Of a stretch of 64,000 nucleotides of DNA, positions 1-12,411 are shown in pieces; position 1 is the first letter of the stretch, and each line of letters begins with the position of its first letter. The stretch spans positions 887,508 to 951,507 of the forward strand of contig NZ_LR215008.1 of NCBI RefSeq assembly GCF_900660575.1, given 5' to 3'. Below the pieces are notes generated by a model that searched no databases, had not been told where the DNA came from, and saw only the letters and a program-made list of their open reading frames with translations. The stretch comes from Mycoplasmopsis pulmonis (GTDB taxonomy: Bacteria > Bacillota_I > Bacilli_A > Mycoplasmatales > Metamycoplasmataceae). Made by a program: the position numbers and the translations under genes.

Positions 1-2510
1 AATCTAATTAATTCATTAATTGTTTCATATCATTTTTGTAAGTCAAAATTTGGATATTCAAATGCTTCTCAAAATTTATGATATTTAGGAATTGTTCTTA
101 CAAGTTGAGTCAAGATTAATTTTTTAACAGCTGCAGTTGGTCTAAAGTAAAAATCAAGTTCATCTTTAATAATTTTTTCAGTGCTTTCAAAATCACCTGA
201 TTGGAGAATTAGATCATGGTTTTGTTTCAAGGTTTTATAAAAATTAACAAATAGTTTTGTATCAGGTCACAATTTAAAGAATTTTTCTTTAGTATTTCAA
301 ACTAGAGGAACATGTTTGAAGTCATTAATATTTTTAACACTAAAAATTTTAAAAATTGCAGAACTTAGTTTTTGGTAATTATCTAAAGAAATAATATTTT
401 TAGGACTTATCAATTTTGCTTGAGTAGGAAGATCTACTAAAACTTCAATTCTTTGTTCAGAGGCTTCTTTTTTTATTTTTTCTAAAGAACCAGCTAAGTG
501 CATTGTTGAATTATTTTTTAAGAAAATTGCAGAAGAACCAAAAGGATTAATAAGAGCATTATTTGAAATTTGAATTTTAGAATTATCAATTTCAAAAAGA
601 ATGCTTTTAACTGATGCATTATTTACAATGCTTCCACTATTAAAATTAATGTTAGCCTTCTCCAAATTAATTAGAGAAGATCTAAAACTTTTGTTTCCAT
701 CAATTGATCCACCAGAAATAGCTATATTTCCTTGGCTATAAATAATTCCTTTGTCTCCAGTTGAAATATTATCTCTAATTTCTCCGTTTTTAAAAGTTAA
801 AGAAGAGCCAACATGATTTCTAATTATCCCTCCAGATTCAGAGACGTTGTTTCAAATTTTAGCTCCCTCGATTACAACACTTCCATAATTTTCAAAAACA
901 GATCCATATTTACTAAAACTTTTAGAGTTTATAAAAGCTGTTCCCGTTTTTGCAACTAATTTAGCGTTTTTTTCAATTTTTACCAAAGAAGATTCATCTT
1001 TAAAACTAGTTCCAAGACCATTTAAATTAATGCTTTGACTTGAGGGCTCAGCTATTTCAAAAGTCAAGGCTCCTTTTTGAACAATAAACATTGTAAAGCT
1101 TTTTGATGAATCTTTTCTTGTAATGGTTACATTAGATTTTGCAAAAATAGTTATGTTTTTATCTACAACAATACTTTTGTCTAATTTTAAATTTTTATTT
1201 AGAAAGATTTTTTGTCCATCTTGAGCATTTGAAATTGCATCTTGAAGAGTTGGATAAGCAATTTCTACACCTTCTTTTTCAACATAAATTTCTGGTTTTA
1301 ACTCATTAATTAGTCCCATTTTTGCTTTGCTTAACTCTAGATTTTCAGGAGCTTCAGGAAAATATCTACTTAAAATATGATTAATTAATTGAGTAATTTT
1401 TGCACTTTGATCTTTTGAAAAAAGTAATCCTTTAGCTTTGCTTTTAAGTTCACGTGATTTAATAAAAGCAGCAACTTTATCTACAATTTCTCCAGTTTTA
1501 ATAATTTCATTTTTTTCTAAATATTGCTTATGCAAGGCTTGAATTTCAACCAAAGCATCTAATTTTTCTAAAAAATACTTATATATTTCATTTTCAAAAT
1601 TATTACTAAATCATTTTTTATCTTTTAAATTTGATTCATTATTTTTTTTAATATATTCATCATTAGTTAAAAAGATTTTATTTGTTTGATAAGTATCTTT
1701 GATGGTTGAAGCCATTTTAAATAGATCTTTAATTTTTTCAATATATTGCTCAAATGAAAAATCAGCAAAAGTTTTATCTAAAGTTATCTCATCAACTTTT
1801 TTATCATAATTTATTTTTGATTCTTTAAGTTTTGAAACTATTTCTTTGAAATAAAATTCAAAACTACCATCTTTGACAGCCTCTTGTTTATTAAAAGACA
1901 AAACATTTTTAAGTTCTTTTTCTTCCTTGTTTGAATTATTCGGTTTATCTAGATCTTGTTGAGTATTTTCGCTTTCTAAAATATTTTGAGTTTGTAAATT
2001 GGCAGAGTGTTCCTCTTTGTTATTTAGAGTTTGCAATTTCTTTGATTGTTCATTTTTAATATTTGAGATATTTGATTTTTGTGAGTTTTTAAGATGATCT
2101 TGGCTTGTATCTAAATTTTGTGATTTTGCTGATGGCTTGTCTTTAGTATTTTTGGTATTTTTAGCTTCTAAAATGCGAAAGTTTTTTTCTTCATTATTTA
2201 CACTAGTTCCAACTTGTGATTCTGCTAACTCTTTGCTTTTGGTATTTTTTGCATCTTGAGTTTGTAGACCACTAGATTGTTCTTGCCTAGTAGCTGTCTT
2301 AGTTGATTTTTGTAATCCTAATGCTTCTTTGTTTGTGGTATTTGAATTACCTAAAGTTTTTGCGTTATTCTTTAGTTCATTTGCAACTTTAGAATTTTCA
2401 TTGCTAAAGTTAGTTTGATTTGATAATTGCCTCTTGCTTTTTGTATTTGTTATATCAATGCCCGTGCATGAAACAAGAACTGCAAGAGTTAAAACAATCC
2501 CTGAAAACAT
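1..2510 (-). CDS. Beta-helix-type surface lipoprotein (3' end outside window)
   Basis: The frame is open from 2510 to the window edge when TGA is read as Trp, with no TAA or TAG in the parts I walked, so the C-terminus is missing. The start of the frame encodes a hydrophobic stretch ending in LAVLVSC, a lipobox, so the product should be a lipid-anchored surface protein. Roughly residues 20-210 are low-complexity, rich in K, N, Q, S, T and E, with recurring LQTQ and AKNTK units. Then follow a helical part and, from about residue 400, short turns such as NGLGTSF and GSVVIEGAKI that resemble a parallel beta-helix. The second half is closely related to the gene at 2842-6008. The only start with a good Shine-Dalgarno is out of frame (see 2526-2560); the nearest in-frame ATG, at 2510, lacks one. 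Exact role is unknown; adhesion or immune evasion is a guess. Confidence 0.75.
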
Positions 2511-2525
2511 TAATACACTTAATGT

Positions 2526-2560
2526 AATTTTTTTATTTTTTTCATATTTTTCCTTTTATA
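2526..2560 (-). promoter_or_regulatory. Start region with two A7 tracts: candidate phase switch
   Basis: On the minus strand an AAAAGGA Shine-Dalgarno precedes an ATG (2545-2543), followed by seven A, one T and seven A. Read from this ATG the frame stops at TAA after eight codons. One extra A in either tract would join ATG-AAA-AAA to the lipobox frame and give a normal Lys-rich signal peptide. As sequenced the lipoprotein looks switched off or is initiated elsewhere. A slippage switch is inference; a sequencing error in a homopolymer gives the same picture. Confidence 0.55.
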
Positions 2561-2799
2561 TCCATTTATTAAATAAGTCTCATATAAATTTTATTATTTT
2601 ATTTTTAAAAGTAAAAATAAAAGATTGAACTTTGTTTATCGAAACCTGACAAAAATAGAGCATTTAAACGAATCATGAAACAATACATTTTCTTCAACAT
2701 ATTATTAATATAAAATTCTTTAAAAAAATTAAAAAACACACTTTTCAAATATATGTAATTTAAAAATTAAATTTGATTTTGAAAAGTGAAATTGATACA

Positions 2800-2831
2800 A
2801 AAAAATTGACCTCGCTTTTAAGTCAATTTTT
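2800..2831 (-). terminator. Rho-independent terminator of the truncated lipoprotein gene
   Basis: AAAAATTGAC pairs with GTCAATTTTT around an 11-nt loop, and the minus strand continues into a T run. It lies 11 bp downstream of the stop at 2842. Confidence 0.7.
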
Positions 2832-2841
2832 GTTGTTTGAA

Positions 2842-5800
2842 TTAAAACACAAGTCCATTTAAGAACGAAACACCTGTAATGATAAGGTCAGCTGCTGCAA
2901 CTAAAATGGAAATTAAAGGATTACTTCATGAAGTAGCTGCAGCTCCAAGTTGCAATACAAGTTTAACACTTTGGAAGGCTTTGACAACTGCTAGAATTTT
3001 TCAAAACATTGCTGTTGCACCCCCTACAGCTGTTATAGCTGCTCGTCCTTTGTTTGCCAAGTCTGAATAGGTAATATTTTTAATTTTATCTCAGTCTTTA
3101 CTATTAAATATTGACTTCTAATAACTCCTCCTTGAATAAACAATGTTGTTGCGGTTATTGCACTACCAATTGCACTAGGAATAAATGCAGGTCCTACAAA
3201 AAATGAAGCAACACCAAAACCAATTGCCATTGCAGTTGCAGTTCCTACAAAAATAAAGCTTTTTTCACTCATCAATCATAGACTATTTGCAAATGATTCT
3301 AAGGTTTTTGTTTTTCGATCGATTACTTCAAATTCATCTGCACCAATTATTTCGATAGGAGGATGTTTAAGGAATTGTTTTACTAAAAATGGACTATAAA
3401 AGCTAGTACTTATTTTTTTCATGAAAGCTCCAAGACCAGCTTCATCTTTATTTGTAACATGCTTAGTTATTTCATTTTTATTAAAAATCATTAAATTTTT
3501 AAGAGTTGTAAATGAATCTTTATTAATTATTTTAAATTTAGATTCTAAATGGGCAGCTTCTAAAATGACTGCTTTTGAATTTTGATCATCAATGAAACTA
3601 AAATGATCAAAGATTTTTGTTGAAAGATCCAATGATTTTTCAGGATTTAGTTTTAATACTTCTTTACTATGAGTAAAATCTCTAATAATTACATTTACAA
3701 TAGGTGCATCTTTGATAAAATGATTTTTTAAATCATCATGAACTTCAAGAGATGAATTATTTGATAAAATGATGTGTTTTACAAACTCTCGACCAAGGTA
3801 TGTATCTTTGAATAAGTGAAGCTTTCCATTTTTAAACATTTGAACTGCGTTTCTGTCTAAAGAGAAATTAGCTTCAAGAGATGCATTAAGTCAAGTTTCA
3901 TCATTTGATCAAATTAACCCATTACCCTCTGTTTGGTTATAGATGATTTTTCCACCCATTAATTTCAATTTACCAACATGGTTATAAATAATTGCAGCAT
4001 CACTTTTAGCTCTATTATTTGCAATGATTCCATCTAAGAACTCAAATTCTCCATCTTCATTTCTTAAAACAGAAGCGCTTTGTGAATAGTTATTTGCGAT
4101 TTTAGCTCCATCAATGAGAATTTTTCCTGAATTTAAAAAGAGAGCAAAATGCGAAGCTGAAGAGTAAGCATTGACAAAACTAATACCTTTTTTAGCAGTC
4201 AATTTTGCCCCTTGACTTACACTAACTAAAGCTGAATTTTTAACGTCAACTCCTAGTCCATTGATTGCTAAAGAGTGTTTTGCGGGATTTGAAATTTCTA
4301 AAGTTAATTCTCCTCCTTGAAGCACTTCCAAAATGGCAAAAGAATGACTTGGATATTTTCTTGTAATGTTTACATTTTTAAAAGTAGTGAAGCTAATTTT
4401 TTTATTAATTCTTAAAGAGTTTTCAATTTCAACATTTTCATTGACAATGATTGTCTCGTTTTCTTGAGCTTCATCAATTGCAGCTTGTAAAGAAATATAT
4501 TCTTTATAGTCATCGCCTTTTTTGATGAAAATACCTTCTTTGTCATAAGCTTTTTGCCCTTGATTTGACTCAGATCAATTTTTAGGCTTTCCAAAAGCTT
4601 CGCTTAAATCAACGCCTTTGTCGTTCATTCTAGATGAAAGCATACTCTCTCCAGAATAAACAACATTTATTGATTCTGTTTCAGTTAAAAAATCCAAAAT
4701 TTGATCTTTAAATCTAAACTCATCAGTCAAGTAACCTTTGTTATATTGTCGATTTTCATATAAGTACCCATGGATTTTTGTTCAAATTTTTGTTACTTCT
4801 TCATTACTAAAATATTCATGAACAGGATTAACCGAATGTGTATCTTTAGGTTTTTGTAAAATCATTCCATCTTCAATGAATTGAGAATAAGCAATATCAA
4901 ATAAATATGGAAATTCCATACCAATTAATGAATTAATTGATCTAAATTGATTTTCTAAATTAGAATTATTTTTAAAAGCTTTTCAAAATGAATGATGTTT
5001 AGGTAGTGCTCTTGCAAGTTGAGTGAAGATTAATTTCTTAACAACTAAAGTTGGTTTGAAGAAATGATTCACTTCATCTTTGATAACTTTTTCAGTACCT
5101 TCAAAATTACCTGATTTAATAACTTCATCATGTTTTTGTTTCAATATTTTATAAAAATCTACAAATAGTTTTGTATCCGGTCACAATTTAAAGAAATTCT
5201 CTTTGTTATTTCAAACTAGAGGAACATGTTTGAAATCATTAAGATTTTTAACACTAAAAATTTTAAAAATTGTTGATTTTAATTCATGGTAACTTTCTAA
5301 AGAAATAAGATCTCTAGGAATTACATATCTTGAATCAGTAGGAAGATCAACTAAAACTTCAATTCTTTGTTCAGAAGCTTCTTTTTTTAATTTTTCTAAA
5401 GAACCAGCTAAGTGCATTGTTGAGTCATTTTTTAAGAAAATTCCTGAAGAACCATAAGGATTAATTAGAGTATTTGAAATTTGGATTTTTGAATTGTCCA
5501 TTTCAAAAAGAATATTTTTAACCGATGCATTAGCTTTAATACTTCCGCTTTCAAGACTAGTCTTAGAATTAGGGTTTTCTACATTAATTAAAGAAGAGCC
5601 AAAACTTTTATTCAACTCAATTAATCCACCAGAAATAGTTAAATTTCCTTGGTTATAAATAATTCCTTTGTTTCCAGTTGAAATATTGTTTCTAATTTCT
5701 CCATCTTTAAAAGTTAAAGAAAATTCACTATGATTTTTAATTACTCCTCCAGATTCAGAGACATTATCTAAAATTTGAGCTCCCTCAATTACAACACTTC

Positions 5801-6008
5801 CATAATTGTCTAAAACAGACACACTATTTCCTATAGCATTTGAGTTTACAAATTTGGTTCCGGTCTTTGCAATTAATTGAGCATCTTTTTCAATTTTGAC
5901 TAAAGAAGCCTCACCTTCAAAACTAGTTCCAAGACCATTTAAACTAATGCTTTGAGTTTTTACATCATCTACTTCAAAAGTCAAAGTTCCTTTTTTAATA
6001 ACAAACAT
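2842..6008 (-). pseudogene. 5'-truncated, 3'-frameshifted beta-helix surface-protein copy
   Basis: One frame is open from 6008 to the TAA at 3033 (about 991 codons with TGA as Trp). It has no signal peptide, lipobox or ribosome-binding site and begins abruptly at MFVIKKGTLTFE, which matches the interior of the gene at 1-2510. That point sits against the terminator of the upstream MATE gene. Inside, the beta-helix module occurs twice: near 5930-6008 and again near 4240-4500 (SLAINGLG). At the 3' end the frame stops at 3033, but the minus-1 frame continues from about 3120 to a TAA at 2842 and encodes two hydrophobic segments rich in A, V, L and I that would complete a membrane anchor. The gene is therefore damaged at both ends and is probably a silent pseudogene or recombination donor. 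Confidence 0.75.
4920..6008 (-). repeat. Diverged duplicate of 1-1091 (surface-protein module)
   Basis: The 4920-6008 segment and the 1-1091 segment encode the same protein stretch in the same orientation, with long near-identical blocks such as EASEQRIEVLVDLPT and STMHLAGSLEK. Similarity is obvious at DNA level, for example the shared run around 5211-5240 and 297-326. Such a direct repeat could support homologous recombination that swaps variable parts between the two copies. Confidence 0.7.
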
Positions 6009-6020
6009 TATTAGTTTACA

Positions 6021-6060
6021 AAAAATGCCACATCTAAGTTGTTAAAATGTGGCATTTTTT
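6021..6060 (-). terminator. Terminator of the MATE transporter gene
   Basis: AAAAATGCCACAT (6021-6033) pairs with ATGTGGCATTTTT (6048-6060), a perfect 13-bp stem followed by T residues on the minus strand. It also marks the sharp left boundary of the truncated surface-protein copy, which starts 13 bp further on. Confidence 0.85.
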
Positions 6061-6071
6061 TATTTTTTGCT

Positions 6072-7568
6072 TTAAGGATTGGTTGATTTTTGTTCAACTT
6101 TTGTAATGTCATGAGCTCAATGCATTTTGTAATAAAAAGTCTCTACAAAAATAACTTTTGTAATATCACTCATAAAAAATATTACATAAGCTTGTCATAA
6201 TTCTAAGTTAGTTTTAGGAATAATTATGTAAACAAGCACTATTAATCAAATAATCTGGATAAAATTTCCACTAAAGTTTAAAAGCCCTGAGAAATTAGAT
6301 CTTTTTCCACTTCCTAGAACTCTGATGCTAGTTACAAATCAAACTCAAATTGGATTAAAAAGTAAAACAGGAAGCATTGTAAGTTGAAGTTGCTTTAGAA
6401 AAATATCTCTAGCTTCTATTGCTTGGGCTTGTCCATGATTTTCTAGAACTTTGTCATAAACACCTTTGGCAAAAAAGTTTAAATAGGGAATAGCAATAAG
6501 AAGAAAAACTAAGATAAAAGATGAAATTCAAGTTAGTGTAAAATGAAAGCCTTTTAATTCATTTGCATTAGCTCGGGCTTTTTCTAAATTTCCTTGACCT
6601 AGCTCTCGTGAAACAAAGATAGAAACATTAGTTTCAACAACATTAAAAAGCCCTAAAAAGATTCCAGTAATTGAGCCAGTTAAACCAAGTATTGAATAAG
6701 CTGCTATTTCATATTCGGGCTTGCCTATTGTTCCTTGAGGATAGCCAATGTTTCAAAAAACCTGTCTCATAGTAACTAAAACAATTCCACCACCAACTAA
6801 AAATCCAGCTGCAAATCTTCTTAGAAAAAGTTTTACAACATGCATGTTATTTGTAAATAAACTAAAAAGCGGAATATGTAAATATTTATTAGTTTTTTGA
6901 ATAATAATAAAATTAGAAATTAAAGCTGAAAGTCTTGCCAAAATAGTAGCATAAGCCGCTCCATCAACATCCATTTTTAGTCCGTACATAAATATGGCAT
7001 TAAAAACAATATTAACTATTAAAGTAGCAACTGATGAGTACATTTGATATTTTCCAAAGCCTGCTTCTCTAAGAGTGTTTCCTGAGATAAAAGTTGTAGC
7101 AAGAAGAAGTCAAGAAAGTGTAAGTGGGCGAATATAACTAATTCCTTTTTGGATAATTTCTTCGCCATTTTGAAGATTAGTTCTATAAAAAACGCGAATA
7201 AACCAATCAGGTGAGATCAAAACTCAAATGCTAATTGGAATTACAATTATGTAATTAAAAATAAACCTTAGCTTTAAAACATTCTTGACATTAGCAAAGT
7301 CTTTTTTTCCATAATACTGGCCAAAAATTGTCACAGACATATAAGCTACTCCCAAAAAAGCTGAAAAAATAAAGCCAGTCCAAGTGTTGGCAATACCAAG
7401 AGCTGCTATTCCCCCATTAATGTGAGTTACCATGAAATTATCAATAAAGTTGTTTAAAGAAAAAAGCAAAGATGCAAAAATAACTGGAATTGAATATTTC
7501 CAGTAGAGTTTAAATTTTGCTTTGTTTTCAGGAAAATGAGCTTTAAAAAAACTTGTCATAGACGCCAT
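6072..7568 (-). CDS. MATE family efflux transporter
   Basis: A 498-residue polytopic membrane protein of the MATE/NorM type, an exporter of small cations or drugs driven by an ion gradient. The N-terminal half has the typical opening helices (SIPVIFASLLFSLNNFIDNF) and the conserved GIANTW and GQYYG positions. The second half carries VETNVSIFVSRELGQGN. About twelve membrane segments alternate with short basic loops, matching the family length. ATG at 7568 is preceded by only a weak ribosome-binding site. It is monocistronic: a terminator follows at 6021-6060 and gyrB lies upstream on the same strand with a 61-bp gap. The substrate cannot be read from sequence. Confidence 0.85.
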
Positions 7569-7629
7569 AATTATTCTATATTATCAATATTTTGCTTTTT
7601 TTGGGCAATTATTAAAATAATAGTCCAAA

Positions 7630-9582
<1,953 letters not shown>

Positions 9583-9669
9583 TTAAAAAAGCAATAAATT
9601 TCTTTTTTATTATACACATTTTTGATCCATTTTGTGCCCTTAAAATCACTCTTGACAACTAAATTAGTT

Positions 9670-9675
9670 TATAAT
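9670..9675 (+). promoter_or_regulatory. TATAAT -10 box; predicted leaderless transcript
   Basis: A perfect TATAAT lies nine bases before the ATG at 9685 and no Shine-Dalgarno is visible between them. Transcription starting about seven bases after the box would give an mRNA that begins at or next to the start codon. Confidence 0.5.
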
Positions 9676-9684
9676 TGCAAAATC

Positions 9685-10422
9685 ATGGAAAAAGTAGAAA
9701 TTAAAGTTGGAATGACCAATAAATCTTATCGACAAGGCAATGTATTTTGGCAAGAAAAAGTCTTTGCACATTTTAACCACAAAATTGATTATTCAATTTT
9801 AAAAATTTTTGATTTTGTTCCTAAATTACTTTCTAATGATCAACACACAATCTCTTGAGAATTTATTGAAGGAAAAAACTTTGAAGCTAGTGATGAAAAT
9901 TTAAGAAAAATAGCAAAAATCATTAAAACTTTGCACAATTCTAAACTTAAATTTCCTAAGTCAAATCACTCACAAAGAGTTAAATTTTATCAACAGATAT
10001 TAAGAGATAAAAACATTAAAATAGAAGCCATTGATAAGCACTATAGAAGAATATTAACAATACTTAAAAATTCAAAACATGACATGCCACTTCACAATGA
10101 TTTGTGACCATTTAACATGATTGACAAGGAAGGTAAAATTTTTCTAATTGATTGAGAATATGCATCAATGGGAGATAAGCATTTTGACCTTGCATATTTT
10201 ATTGAAAGTGCAAAACTTGATGATCGCCAAGAAAGTGTTTTTTTAGATGAATATGATGACTATGATTATGAATATGTTATTCAACAGAAAATCTTGGTTA
10301 ATTACTTAATTATTTTATGAGTCAATGCTCAAGAAACAAAACACTTTGATGATGCTCCTTTTGCTCATAAAATAGAAACTTTGATTGAAGATTTAAAAAA
10401 TTTTAAAAAGACAATTAAATAA
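9685..10422 (+). CDS. Choline kinase / aminoglycoside phosphotransferase family protein
   Basis: A 245-residue small-molecule kinase. The catalytic loop is PLHNDLWPFNM (Asp139), followed by the metal-binding motif LIDWEYASMGDKHFDLAYF (Asp156). This combination is typical of choline or ethanolamine kinases of the LicA type, which phosphorylate choline for use in lipids or surface decoration. The N-terminal lobe is short, with TNKSYR where the nucleotide loop usually lies. The gene is alone, divergent from gyrB, with no licB/C/D-like neighbour, so the acceptor is unknown. It lacks a Shine-Dalgarno and probably uses a leaderless mRNA. Confidence 0.8.
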
Positions 10423-10664
10423 AATAATGTAAAATTTTATTTACTAAAGTTTTTCAAATATACTAAAAATAAACTTTGAAAAACAATCTTTAAGAAGGTA
10501 AAAAGACATGTACACAAAATAAGAATTTTAAATTTTTAAATTACTAAAACATATTAGTAAAGTTTTAAAAATTTTTTATATTCTTTTTTTGCCAATAAAT
10601 TAAATTAATAATTTAAAAAAATAATGCACTTACAAAACTAAGTGACTTTTAAAGTTGGTTGTTT
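10423..10664 (+). other. Intergenic region with hairpins and a four-codon ORF
   Basis: GTTTTTCAAA (10449-10458) pairs with TTTGAAAAAC (10475-10484), probably ending or attenuating transcription. A good ribosome-binding site (AAGAAGGT) then precedes an ATG at 10508 that runs only four codons to TAA. A second inverted repeat, TTACTA and TAGTAA, lies near 10541-10562. No longer gene is visible. Confidence 0.4.
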
Positions 10665-11123
10665 ATGTCTAAATCTAAAAAAAGCATTTTTTGCTTTTTG
10701 TTTAAGTTAATTATTAAAGATAAAAAATCTTTTCTTAATAGTGCTGTATTTTTGTTGATTAAAAATGCATTTAATGTAATTTCACTTTTTTGATTTTATC
10801 AAACCATAAATATTTTACTAATTGTAAATAAAGAAATTCAAGAAATAATTTTGATGATATTTTTGACTATATTATTTTTTGCATTAAATATTTTTGTTGA
10901 AAAATTCTGACAAATATCAATTAACAAAAATATCTATTTTTTCAGAGAATCACTTCAAAGATTTTTTATAAATGATTTTAAAGAATTTTATTATGAAAAA
11001 TACTATAAAAACAGTAAAGTTGAAAACATTTATCTATTCAATGAAATACCCAATAATATATCAATTTTCTTTTGCCATGTTTTTCACTTATTTCTTGACT
11101 CATTAATAAAAATAATATCTCTT

Positions 11124-12411
11124 TAAACTAGGACAAAAAAAGTGACTATTTAAAAAACACTTAGAACATCTCAGCTTTGTTGAGGTGTTTTTCATTCTAA
11201 GATTGATTGTAATCTTTCATTATTGTATCAGTCAATATAATTTTGAATAATTTCTTGCAATTCTTTGAATGATAATTTTGAAATTTTTAGATCATTTAAG
11301 CACTCACTTTTGATATTTGAAAAGAAATATTCTGCTTCTCGATTATCAAGTGAATTTGCGATTCTACTCATTGAAATTATCCCATTGTTTTCTTTAATAA
11401 TTTCACTATACTGATTTGATGAATATTGACTTCCATGATCTGAGTGAATTATTCACTCTTTATCAAATTTGATTTTAGAAATATGATCTAAAACTAACTT
11501 AACATCATTTCTTTTACTTAGATTTCAATTAATTATTTTCTTGCTTTGATGATGAATTGCAATCGATAAATAAACATGATTGTTAATTGCATCTTTGGGG
11601 CTTGGAATATAAGTTACATCAGTGGCAACTATGTTGTTAAATTTGCCATTGTAGTCTCTTTGAATTAGATTTTGATATTTAGTATTAAGATTTTTAATTT
11701 CATTTTTTCTTTTTGCTCTTCTAATTTTGCAAAAAAGATTTAATTTAAGCAAAATTCTACCTATTTTTCGATAGTTTATATACCTTTTATATTTATTTTG
11801 AATATAAATTTCTAATCTTTTTCTACCAAATATACCTTTGTTTTCATGAAATGATTTTCTAATAATTTCTTCAATTTCTTGATCTTTTTTCGGCTCTGCA
11901 AGTTTAGGTTTTTTTCAAGAATAATATGTTGATTTTGAAAAGAGAAATTCTTTTCATGAAATTTTAGTTAATATTTTTTCTTTATCTTTATGTTCTTTAA
12001 TTTTTTTTCGAATTTCTTTTTCACTAATGTCATCAAAAATTATTCTATAAATTTTAACAATCTCTTCTAATTCTTCTCTTGTATATTCATTAACTTCTTT
12101 TCTTTTTGGTGGTCTACCGTTATTTTTTTTGTTAGCTGTAGATTTGCCAGTTTGTGAAATTAAAGATTGTTCATCTTTTTGAAAAGCAGAATATTTTTTG
12201 AAAAATCAAGATTTTACATATGTATTTTTTCAATCTTTACCAATATTTTTGTTTACTAAAAATATATATTTTTTTATATTAATTTTTCCATCATAAAATT
12301 CTTCATATAATGAAAATCATTTCTTTCATTGTTCTGGTTTTAGTTGTTTCATAAACACTCCTATTTAAAGTATATTTTAAAAAGTGTTTTTTATTTTTTT
12401 GTCCCAGTTTA
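11124..12411 (-). mobile_element. IS3-family insertion sequence, IS1138-like, 1288 bp
   Basis: The ends are inverted repeats: TAAACTAGGACAAAAAAA on the left and the complement of TAAACTGGGACAAAAAAA on the right, 18 bp with one mismatch. A 3-bp direct repeat CTT flanks the element (11121-11123 and 12412-12414). The length of 1288 bp and the single transposase frame agree with what I recall of IS1138 from Mycoplasma pulmonis. Clean ends and an intact frame suggest recent insertion. Confidence 0.9.
11150..12352 (-). CDS. IS3-family transposase (single ORF)
   Basis: A 400-residue DDE transposase that moves the surrounding element. The N-terminal third is a basic, helix-turn-helix-like region (KKYIFLVNKNIGKDWKN). 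The integrase core has VATDVTYIP (Asp245), HSDHGSQYSS (Asp305) and SLDNREAEYFF (Glu341), giving the D-D-35-E spacing of the IS3 group. Unlike many IS3 elements, no separate orfA and orfB with programmed frameshifting is needed; the frame is continuous. ATG at 12352 has an AGGAG just upstream in the terminal region. All catalytic residues are present, so it is probably active. Confidence 0.92.

Noticed and set aside
2434..2628. Plus-strand frame across the lipoprotein signal region
   Set aside because: It is the antisense of the signal peptide and promoter of the minus-strand lipoprotein; there is no ribosome-binding site or family resemblance.
4412..4594. Short minus-strand frame inside the truncated surface-protein copy
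   Set aside because: Wrong phase; the frame I followed codon by codon through this region is open and matches the related gene.
9652..9675. TTGACA at 9652 as a -35 partner of the TATAAT at 9670
   Set aside because: The spacer would be 12 bases, far below the usual 16-18, so only the -10 box is kept.
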